This document shows, piece after piece, positions 42,722-49,831 of a stretch of 64,000 bases of DNA. Under the pieces are notes generated by a model. The model did not search any database. It had not been told where the DNA came from and saw only the letters and a list, made by a program, of their open reading frames with translations. This DNA is from UBA7985 sp002690455 (GTDB taxonomy: Bacteria; Pseudomonadota; Alphaproteobacteria; UBA7985), in NCBI GenBank assembly GCA_965662775.1, contig CBFIIW010000015.1, forward strand, positions 13,308 to 77,307. The letters are read 5' to 3'. Every line of letters begins with the position of its first letter. Position 1 is the first letter of the stretch. The position numbers were made by a program, and so were the translations under genes.

Positions 42722-43527
42722 CTGCCCACTACCTTGGTATTCACCCTGCTGCGGTTATCGAAGACGGCGCTCAGCTGGGGCATGACGTGAACATCGGTCC
42801 ATTCTGCCATGTTGGGCCGGGTGTGGTGCTGGGCGACGGCTGCAGCCTGCATTCTCACGTGGTGATTCAGGGGGAAACCAGCCTTGGCGAAGGCACAGAG
42901 GTCTATCCCTTCGCCTCTCTGGGGCTGGCTCCGCAAGACAAGAAATATGCTGGTGAGCGCACCATGCTGGTGATTGGTGAGCGGAACGTAATCCGTGAAT
43001 ACGTCACCATGCAGCCCGGTACCCAAGGCGGCGGCGGCGTCACGCGGGTGGGGGATCGGGGCCTTTTCATGGTGGGGTGTCACGTCGCCCACGACTGTCA
43101 AATTGGCGATGATGTGATTTTGGTCAATCATGTCAGTCTCGGCGGGCACGTAGAGGTGGAGGATGCGGCGATCATCGGGGGGCTCAGTGGCGTCCATCAG
43201 TTCTGCCGAATTGGCCGGCACGCGATGGTCGGGGCGCACTCGATGATTGTGCGCGATGTCCTGCCTTACACCACAGTCACCGGACAAAGGGCGCACTTTG
43301 CTGGCCTGAACCTTGTTGGCCTCAAACGGCATGGCTTTGACAATGAAGTCCGGCGACAGTTGCAAGACATTATCGACACCCTGTTTTCCGAGCCGGGAAT
43401 CATGGAACAGCGGCTCGATGAATTCCAACGTATACCCGGAGTGGGGGAAGCAGGCCCTGCAAAGAACCTGCTCACTTTCCTGAAACGGGCTAGCAAGGGC
43501 CGCGGCTTTACCGGGCCGCTCGAATAA
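42718..43527 (+). CDS. lpxA: UDP-N-acetylglucosamine acyltransferase
   Basis: LpxA transfers 3-hydroxyacyl to UDP-GlcNAc, the first step of lipid A synthesis. The 269-residue trimeric beta-helix protein starts at GTG (42718), overlapping the fabZ stop. Hexapeptide repeats run from IHPAAVIEDGAQLGHDVNIG, and the catalytic His is in VGCHVAHDCQIGDDVI near residue 125. The C-terminal helical part with FAGLNLVGLKRHGFD is present. The length matches the family. Confidence 0.97.
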   Translation: MTAHYLGIHPAAVIEDGAQLGHDVNIGPFCHVGPGVVLGDGCSLHSHVVIQGETSLGEGTEVYPFASLGLAPQDKKYAGERTMLVIGERNVIREYVTMQPGTQGGGGVTRVGDRGLFMVGCHVAHDCQIGDDVILVNHVSLGGHVEVEDAAIIGGLSGVHQFCRIGRHAMVGAHSMIVRDVLPYTTVTGQRAHFAGLNLVGLKRHGFDNEVRRQLQDIIDTLFSEPGIMEQRLDEFQRIPGVGEAGPAKNLLTFLKRASKGRGFTGPLE

Positions 43528-43530
43528 TCA

Positions 43531-44316
43531 ATGCGGTTGGGGCTCATCGCAGGGGGTGGTGGATTGCCGGACGAGGTCCTCGCCCACTCTGGCCGTGACA
43601 TCCATCAATGTTTCAGGGTCGGCGCCGGATGTGAATTTTCACTCGGCGCAGTGGCCGCACTGGTTGCAGCGGCGCAGGCAGCAGGCTGCGACGCCTTGTG
43701 TCTGGTCGGATCAGTTGATCGTCGCGACTTTACCGCGTTGGATCTAGGCGGTCGTTGGGTTGCGGAAAGGGCCCGCACGCGGTCGGCCGCGACGGGCACA
43801 GCAGGGGACGGGAGCCTGCTGGACGCGCTTGTTGCATACTTCGAGGACCATGGACTGCGGGTTGTTGGGGTCGACGACATATGCCCGGACCTGCTGACCC
43901 CGGCCGGGGTGTTGATCGGCGACAGTTCCCAAGTCTCGACCGCGCAGCAGAGACAGGGGCTCGCCAAGGCCCGAGCGCTGGGCCTGACTGACCGGGGACA
44001 GGCGGTTATCGCCTGCGGCTTGCCGACCTCCGATTGCCAATGGCTGGAAGAAGGCGAGGACGGCACGGACGCGCTGATTGATCGGGCTGGCGCCTCGACG
44101 CTGCAAACACCCAAAATCCTATTCAAGGCTCTCAAGCCTCAGCAGGACCGGCGGATAGACCTGCCCGCTTGGGGGCCAGAGACCGTCCACCGCGCTGTAG
44201 CGGCGGGTCTGGATGCGCTGGTGTTCGAGGCTGGTGCGTCATTGGCTGTTGACCGGCAGCGCGCGCTAAAGCTGGCCCAGCGACACGGGCTCACCGTGAT
44301 TGGAGGCGCAGTATGA
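43531..44316 (+). CDS. lpxI: UDP-2,3-diacylglucosamine pyrophosphatase LpxI
   Basis: LpxI hydrolyses UDP-2,3-diacylglucosamine to lipid X in lineages lacking LpxH. The 261-residue DUF1009 protein begins MRLGLIAGGGGLPDEVLAHS, has ICPDLLTPAGVL near residue 114, EEGEDGTDALIDRAG near residue 174, and the C-terminal catalytic region RRIDLPAWGPETVHRA with VFEAGASLAVDR. It sits between lpxA (3-nt gap) and lpxB (4-nt overlap), which supports the function. Confidence 0.94.
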   Translation: MRLGLIAGGGGLPDEVLAHSGRDIHQCFRVGAGCEFSLGAVAALVAAAQAAGCDALCLVGSVDRRDFTALDLGGRWVAERARTRSAATGTAGDGSLLDALVAYFEDHGLRVVGVDDICPDLLTPAGVLIGDSSQVSTAQQRQGLAKARALGLTDRGQAVIACGLPTSDCQWLEEGEDGTDALIDRAGASTLQTPKILFKALKPQQDRRIDLPAWGPETVHRAVAAGLDALVFEAGASLAVDRQRALKLAQRHGLTVIGGAV

Positions 44317-45434
44317 AGCTTGCCGTTCTCACCGGAGAGCCATCTGGGGACCTGCTCGCCGAAGCCGCTGTTAAGGCGCTTCGAGGGCGGCATCCAGAGC
44401 TTGAGCTCATAGGGCTGGGCGGTGAAGGTCTCGCACGCGCGGGGCTGAGAAGTCGATATCCGCTTGCCGGGTTTGCGGTTAACGGTCTTGTGGAGGCGTT
44501 GCCGCACGTTCCTCGGCTGCTCATGCGGATTGAGCAGCTCACGCGCTGGCTGCTGCGGGAGCAGCCGGACGTTGTGCTCACTGTCGATGCCCCTGATCTA
44601 ACCCTGCGGATTGCTCGGGCGCTGCGCCGTCGGGGCTATGAGGGCAAGCTCGTCCATCTGGTCGCGCCGACGGTTTGGGCCTGGCGGCCGGAACGGGCAA
44701 CCGCCATCGCAGATTATTTGGATCAGCTGCTGTGCCTGTTTCCCTTTGAACCTGCGCTGTTTGAGGCGCATGGCCTGCCAAGCCACTTCGTAGGGCATCC
44801 TGCTCTTGACCGGCCTTTGCCAGCAGCTGCCCGGCAGGCGGATACGCTTATGTTGCTGCCTGGGAGCCGAATGAGTGAGGTTCGAGCGCTGACTCCCTTG
44901 TTTCGCGACACAGTCCGTCGGCTTCGCAGTGAACATCCCGCCTTGCAGTGCCTGGTGCCGACAGTGGAAACCACTCGAAGCTTTGTCACCCGCCGGATGG
45001 CTGATTGGCCGACGCCGATCGAATTCTTGTTCCGCCCTGAAGACAAGGCCGATGCTTTCGCCCGTGCAACGGTCGCCCTCGCAGCCTCGGGTACGGTAGC
45101 GCTAGAGCTGGCGAAGGCCGGGGTCGCGGGTGTCATAACCTACCGCCTTTCACCGGCAACGTTCAGGGCGCTTCAACGCCAGTCTTCCCTGCATCACTTC
45201 AGTCTGATCAACATTCTCGCTGATGCTGAAATCATGCCCGAACGGCTGCAGCAAGATGCCACGCCGGATCGGTTAGCCACAGAGGTTGGCCGGCTTCTGA
45301 GGGATCAGACGGCCCGCGCGCAGCAACTGGCAGCTCAGCACCATGCGCTATCATCCTTAGCCTTGCCATCAGGAACGACCACGGCCAATCTCATCGCTGA
45401 TCATGTGGATTCCCTGCTCGGACGATCAAAATGA
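44313..45434 (+). CDS. lpxB: Lipid-A-disaccharide synthase
   Basis: LpxB joins lipid X and UDP-diacylglucosamine at the membrane surface. The 373-residue GT19 protein shows LTGEPSGDLLAEAAV near residue 5, VLTVDAPDLTLRIARAL, VAPTVWAWRPERA near residue 115, FVGHPALDRPLP, LLPGSRMSEVRAL and the C-terminal ASGTVALELAKAGVAGVITY. It overlaps lpxI by 4 nt and the next gene, a hydrolase, by 4 nt. Confidence 0.96.
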   Translation: MKLAVLTGEPSGDLLAEAAVKALRGRHPELELIGLGGEGLARAGLRSRYPLAGFAVNGLVEALPHVPRLLMRIEQLTRWLLREQPDVVLTVDAPDLTLRIARALRRRGYEGKLVHLVAPTVWAWRPERATAIADYLDQLLCLFPFEPALFEAHGLPSHFVGHPALDRPLPAAARQADTLMLLPGSRMSEVRALTPLFRDTVRRLRSEHPALQCLVPTVETTRSFVTRRMADWPTPIEFLFRPEDKADAFARATVALAASGTVALELAKAGVAGVITYRLSPATFRALQRQSSLHHFSLINILADAEIMPERLQQDATPDRLATEVGRLLRDQTARAQQLAAQHHALSSLALPSGTTTANLIADHVDSLLGRSK

Positions 45435-46465
45435 GTAAGAATACGCTGCCCGAAGCCGATACTCCGCGCGCTGCTTCCACTATGGCTTTTGACCCGTGTT
45501 TTTCGCCTCGTGCGCCCTGGTTCGGTGGTGATCTGCAGACCATGGCATCGGTTCTATCTCCCCCTCGGGTCAGTCTGGATGATCTGGATGTTGAAGCCCT
45601 GCGACTGCCGACGCTAGACGGCTCTGGCGACATCCTCACCGGGGAGCGCCTGACGCTGCCTGGGACGGCAGATAGCGCGGGTCTTGCGCGGCCTACGGTG
45701 GTTCTTTTACACGGTATGATGGGGGATCTCGACCGCGGATATATGCGGGTGCTGACCCACACCTTTGCCCGTCTGGGCCATGCGGTCGTGCGCATGAACC
45801 TGCGCGGCGCCGGGTCGTCTCGGCCGTTGTGTCGCCGCAACTACCACGCTGGATTTACCACGGATCTGCATGCCATGGCCGCCGCCCTGTCCGCGCGCTC
45901 GGATACCGGCAAGCTGGCGTGGATTGGTATTTCGCTGAGCGGGAATATGTTGCTCAAGGCGGCGAGTGAAACCGACTTTGTTGACGCGGCGGATCATCAC
46001 CGGATCGTTTCTGTGTCAGCGCCGATTGACCTCATAGCGACTTCAGAGCGGTTCTCGCGTAAGCGGAACTTCATCTATAAGGCCTATCTGGTGCGAAAAA
46101 TCCGGCGTCTTGGTCCTCTACAACCCGGCAGAACCCCTACCGAAATAGCACAACTGCGACGAATCCGGTCCGTAGGCGAATTGGACGAGTGTTTTACCGC
46201 GCCTGACAACGGTTACGCATCAGCAAGCGAATACTACCAACTCAATTCGGCCAAAGAATTCATACCCGATGCTCGGCTGCCTTGCCTGGTGATTTCTTCA
46301 GCCGATGACCCGTGGATCGACATTGGACCCTATCAGGCGATCAAGTGGCATCTGAACCCTTTGCTGACACCAGTTCTAACACGAACAGGTGGGCACGTGG
46401 GGTTCCACGGCCGAGGGTATCGTGATCCGATGTATGTCGGTTGGTCGCGCGCCTTTCTGGACTAG
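45431..46465 (+). CDS. YheT-like alpha/beta hydrolase
   Basis: The 344-residue protein matches the COG0429 (YheT/EMB8) hydrolase group: a GGDLQTMAS motif near residue 33 in place of the usual NPHLQT, oxyanion VLLHGMMGDLDRGY, the nucleophile elbow IGISLSGNMLL with Ser near residue 178, an acid in SSADDPWIDI and His in TGGHVGFHG. The substrate is unknown; short-chain esters are typical. The ATGA overlap with lpxB places it last in the lipid A operon. It converges with dinB through a shared CTAG. Confidence 0.88.
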   Translation: MSKNTLPEADTPRAASTMAFDPCFSPRAPWFGGDLQTMASVLSPPRVSLDDLDVEALRLPTLDGSGDILTGERLTLPGTADSAGLARPTVVLLHGMMGDLDRGYMRVLTHTFARLGHAVVRMNLRGAGSSRPLCRRNYHAGFTTDLHAMAAALSARSDTGKLAWIGISLSGNMLLKAASETDFVDAADHHRIVSVSAPIDLIATSERFSRKRNFIYKAYLVRKIRRLGPLQPGRTPTEIAQLRRIRSVGELDECFTAPDNGYASASEYYQLNSAKEFIPDARLPCLVISSADDPWIDIGPYQAIKWHLNPLLTPVLTRTGGHVGFHGRGYRDPMYVGWSRAFLD

Positions 46466-47739
46466 TTTTCCTCGTCACTTTCGGGATCACTGTCTTGTCG
46501 ACTGGTAATGCTACTGCTTCCGCCGTCAAACTCTGCCACGCTGACCCCGAGCAGGCGGTAGGTCTGCAGCGGCTGGCGCTTCACCTCTTGAGTGAGCAGC
46601 CGCTGGGCAACTGAAAACAGCATTCTGGCGTCAGCCGTTGGTCCGTCGAGGGTTTGGCTGCGGGTGAGGACTTCGAAGTCGGATGTTTTGAGCTTAAGCG
46701 TCACCCGGCGACCCGCCAGGGCGTGGCGCTCCATCCGATCTGCTACCCGATAGGAGAGCCGCTCCACCACGCGGGTGAGAGCAGCCAGTGCTCCGGTATC
46801 GACAGCGAGTGTGGTTTCGGAGCTGACTGACTTGGAGGCCCGACCTTCCCGTACACGCCGGGGATCTTCGCCGCGGCAGAAGTCATAGAGTCGATCGCCA
46901 AAGCGTCCGAAAAGCCGGGTCATATCTTCACGAGGGAAGGCGCGCAATTGTCCAATGCGGGATATACCGAGGTCGTGCATCCGCCGTGCTGTTGCCGGCC
47001 CCACGCCCCAGATCAGCTTGACAGGCTTGTCTCGAAGGAAATCAGCTGCCTCGCTTCGCCCCAATACTGCGAAGCCATCGGGCTTGTCGAGGTCTGAGGC
47101 GATTTTGGCGAGCAGCTTGTTGTGCGACAGGCCAATGGAAAGGGTGATGCCTTCCTGATCCTGAACATTCTGCGCAAGTCGAGCCAGTTCCAGTGCCGGG
47201 ATTCGCCCACGTTTCAGGGTGCTGCTGAGATCCAGAAACGCCTCGTCGATAGAAAGCGGTTCGACATCGCTCGTCAGGGCGCGAAAGTGTTCGCGCACCG
47301 CCATCCCAGTTTCGCGGTACTTCGCCATATCTGGCTTGATGATCACGGCCTGCGGGCAAAGCTGTCGAGCTTTGAACATCGGCATGGCTGACCGTACCCC
47401 TTGTATCCGCGCAAGGTAGCACGCCGTTGTCACCACGCCACGCTGTCCGCCTCCCACGATCACCGGTTGGTGGCGGATCGACGGATCGTCTCGCTTCTCT
47501 ACGGCGGCATAGAAGGCGTCACAGTCGATATGGGCAAGGCTAAGGGAGGTCAGTTCCGGATGGCGCACAACGCGCGCGCTGCTACACGCGCCGCAACGCG
47601 CGTCACTGCCTCCCGGGGGGGCAAGTGTCAGGCAACTGCGGCACAGACGCTGATCAGGTTGGCCGTGATCTTGAATTTGCGGGTCAGGGCTGGGGTTCAG
47701 GGCTTTGGTCTCTCCAGTGCGGCATACGACTCTACCCAT
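46462..47739 (-). CDS. dinB: DNA polymerase IV with N-terminal cysteine motif
   Basis: A Y-family translesion polymerase of 425 residues. The catalytic core begins near residue 68 (LAHIDCDAFYAAVEKRDDPS), with SIDEAFLDLS near residue 157, SIGLSHNKLLAKIASDLDKP, VKLIWGVGPATARRMHDLGI (helix-hairpin-helix), and a little-finger domain up to about 400. Before the core lies a four-cysteine element CRSC...CGAC (residues ~33-52) that could bind zinc, a variant known in alphaproteobacterial DinB proteins. No LexA-like repeat is visible upstream. The start lacks a good Shine-Dalgarno. Confidence 0.92.
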   Translation of the reverse strand: MGRVVCRTGETKALNPSPDPQIQDHGQPDQRLCRSCLTLAPPGGSDARCGACSSARVVRHPELTSLSLAHIDCDAFYAAVEKRDDPSIRHQPVIVGGGQRGVVTTACYLARIQGVRSAMPMFKARQLCPQAVIIKPDMAKYRETGMAVREHFRALTSDVEPLSIDEAFLDLSSTLKRGRIPALELARLAQNVQDQEGITLSIGLSHNKLLAKIASDLDKPDGFAVLGRSEAADFLRDKPVKLIWGVGPATARRMHDLGISRIGQLRAFPREDMTRLFGRFGDRLYDFCRGEDPRRVREGRASKSVSSETTLAVDTGALAALTRVVERLSYRVADRMERHALAGRRVTLKLKTSDFEVLTRSQTLDGPTADARMLFSVAQRLLTQEVKRQPLQTYRLLGVSVAEFDGGSSSITSRQDSDPESDEEN

Positions 47740-47752
47740 TTTGCAGTGATGC

Positions 47753-47792
47753 GGAAAAAGAAAAGGGGCGGTAAGCCTATCGGCACCGCCCC
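47753..47792 (-). terminator. Intrinsic terminator after rpmG
   Basis: On the minus strand GGGGCGGT / ACCGCCCC (plus-strand arms 47765-47772 and 47785-47792, 12-nt loop) is followed by TTTTCTTTTT. It sits between rpmG and dinB and should end rpmG transcription, so dinB needs its own promoter. Confidence 0.9.
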
Positions 47793-47821
47793 GTTTCGGT
47801 CTTGTATAAGTGGCCGCAGGC

Positions 47822-47989
47822 TCACTTCATCTTCGATTCCTTGAAGACAACGTGCTTGCGGGCAACAGGATCGTATTTCCGCATTTCCAGCTTCTCAGTG
47901 GACGTGCGGGTGTTCTTCTTCTTGACGTAGAAGTAACCGGTATCGGCGGTGCTAACCATCTTGATGAGCACGCCAGCGGGTTTAGCCAT
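47822..47989 (-). CDS. rpmG: 50S ribosomal protein L33
   Basis: The reverse strand from 47989 encodes 55 residues beginning MAKPAGVLIKMVSTADTG, then FYVKKKNTRTSTEKLEMRKY and ending VFKESKMK. This is the length and sequence of proteobacterial L33 without zinc cysteines, a protein near the E site of the large subunit. AAGGAG lies about 10 nt before the ATG, a promoter-like pair lies upstream, and a strong terminator lies downstream, so it is a single-gene transcript. Confidence 0.95.
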   Translation of the reverse strand: MAKPAGVLIKMVSTADTGYFYVKKKNTRTSTEKLEMRKYDPVARKHVVFKESKMK

Positions 47990-48024
47990 GGCCCGGAGCT
48001 CCTTGTTTTAACAAATTGGAGCGC

Positions 48025-48052
48025 ACCCTAAACGCCGGTGGCGTCGAGTCAA
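48025..48052 (-). promoter_or_regulatory. Probable sigma-70 promoter of rpmG
   Basis: On the minus strand TTGACT (plus 48047-48052) and TAGGGT (plus 48025-48030) are separated by 16 nt, 35 nt upstream of the rpmG start. Five of six bases match at -35, and the -10 has the T-A-n-n-n-T frame. Confidence 0.5.
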
Positions 48053-48058
48053 GCGCGT

Positions 48059-49711
48059 CTAGCGCAGGGATGACAGGCTTGCGCTGGCTGAAAGGATGCG
48101 GTGGTAGGCTTCGACGTTCTCCGCCAGCGCTAGCGCCAGATCGGAATCGTCTTCGCTGTAGCGCTCCGTCGGGGGACAGACCCTGCGGTAGGCATCCATC
48201 GCACCCCCACTGTTAGAAAGCAACGCGCGCGCGCGCAGGGCTGCGATATCCGGGTCGCCGCCGCTGAAATCGTCAATGACTTTGCCCGTCTGCCGGTCGG
48301 TGAAGCAGATGTTCGGGGTTACGCCAGTTTTGTTCAGCGGCGCGCCCGAAGGCGCGAAGAAGGCTCCGGAGGTGACGGTCATCAACGCGCCGTTTGGTAG
48401 GTCAAAACTAGTCTGGATTGATCCTTTGCCAAAGGACGTTGAACCGACAACGATGCCACGCCCGTTATCCTGAATGGCGGAGGCAAGGATTTCCGATGCG
48501 CTGGCCGAATTGCCGTTGATCAGCACAAGTAGTGGCGCGCCGAGCAGCACGTCGTTAGGGGCCGCGTTGACCGTCGATTTATTGTCAACGTCTCGGCCGG
48601 CCGATACCAGAATCGGTCCTTCCCCGACAACCAGGTCAGCAATTTCTTGTGCAACAGTCTTTAGACCGCCAGGATTTTCTCGCAAATCCAGAAGCCAACT
48701 GGTCGGGTGTTCATCTCGCAGGGTCCGGACCACGTCCATGAATTCGGCCGTAGATTGTTCGGAAAATACAGCCATCTGGAGCACTGCTACGTCGCCGACC
48801 ATCTCCCCACGAAGCGAGGGCAGGGCGACGATTTCGCGGGTCACAGCCCGTCGCAGGGTCTGCCCTTCGCGCTGGACCATGACTCGGGCGACTGATCCCA
48901 CAGGTCCGCGTAGCAAGCCGAGAACGAAGTCTTCACTCAGCCGACCGGTGATGCGCCGTCCGCCCACGTGGGTAATCAGATCGCCCTCCAGCAATCCAGC
49001 GCGGTCGGCAGGCCCGTCAAGGATTACCTCGCGCACGCGGATGCCATTTTCCTCATAGGCGATCAGAATGCCAAGGCCGCCAAAGCCGAAGACATCATCG
49101 CGGAACATTTCTGCTTCGGCTGCGGGCAAGTATACCGACACGCCGTCGAGAAGGCTCATGTAACCTTCGAAAATGAAGCTCTCGCGCTGGGTCTGGGGAA
49201 TCCGTTGGATTCGCTCGCTTTCAGTCAGCATGTGCAAGGCGATGAAGGCTGAGTGCAGGCCCCATTCAAGGTAGTATTCGCCCAATGGTTCCTCGAATGT
49301 CGCCCGGCCCCCGGGCCCCTCAACGATGGTCTCGCCGGCTGTCGAGCTCAGGCGGAAGTTGGCCTGACCGCCCAGGTTTTTCAGACCGGCCATGGCTATG
49401 TCTCGCGGGTGGTATGCTTCAACGTAAAGCTCTTGAATGGCGCCAATGCCCACACCGTAGAGAAAGGCCTCATCTGCGTCCGGTACTGGCTTCGAGCTTT
49501 CGCCGGGCGCAGGAAGGGCCTCTTCCAACGCGGCCCGGAGTTCGGCCGGCATGCTGATGCCGGCACCCGACTGCGCCTGCGACTTAACTTGTGCCTCGGC
49601 AAAGCGCGCAGAGACAAGCTGCGAGTCGCACCCGGTAAAGGCGAGCACTATGGCGGCAAGAAAGGTCAGCGACGGAGCGCGGAGGTCAAACCGAAATCGG
49701 TTCGCGGGCAT
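48059..49711 (-). CDS. S41 family C-terminal processing protease, lipoprotein
   Basis: From the ATG at 49711 (AAGGA upstream) the protein is 550 residues with a lipoprotein signal (lipobox LAFTGC, Cys near residue 28). An in-frame start 19 codons earlier would bury the signal. It has an N-terminal region, a PDZ domain around residues 200-280 (REVILDGPADRAGLLEGDLI) and the S41 core: WLLDLRENPGGLKTVAQ, GNSASASEILASAIQDNGRG with the catalytic Ser, and STSFGKGSIQ with the Lys base. It would trim C-termini of envelope proteins in the periplasm. Confidence 0.9.
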   Translation of the reverse strand: MPANRFRFDLRAPSLTFLAAIVLAFTGCDSQLVSARFAEAQVKSQAQSGAGISMPAELRAALEEALPAPGESSKPVPDADEAFLYGVGIGAIQELYVEAYHPRDIAMAGLKNLGGQANFRLSSTAGETIVEGPGGRATFEEPLGEYYLEWGLHSAFIALHMLTESERIQRIPQTQRESFIFEGYMSLLDGVSVYLPAAEAEMFRDDVFGFGGLGILIAYEENGIRVREVILDGPADRAGLLEGDLITHVGGRRITGRLSEDFVLGLLRGPVGSVARVMVQREGQTLRRAVTREIVALPSLRGEMVGDVAVLQMAVFSEQSTAEFMDVVRTLRDEHPTSWLLDLRENPGGLKTVAQEIADLVVGEGPILVSAGRDVDNKSTVNAAPNDVLLGAPLLVLINGNSASASEILASAIQDNGRGIVVGSTSFGKGSIQTSFDLPNGALMTVTSGAFFAPSGAPLNKTGVTPNICFTDRQTGKVIDDFSGGDPDIAALRARALLSNSGGAMDAYRRVCPPTERYSEDDSDLALALAENVEAYHRILSASASLSSLR

Positions 49712-49831
49712 GAACAAATCCTTAAATAAATGCTGTGGGACATTAGCAAGTGGAGTCGCTTTTGCCACAAAGTCAGAGTCTTATGCGCACCAAAAGAACC
49801 AGCGTTTGCGACGGAATTGAGGCATGTTCGC

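Noticed and set aside
47740..47821. Possible LexA box (GTTC-N7-GTTC) upstream of dinB
   Set aside because: No such repeat is present; the region is taken up by the rpmG terminator.
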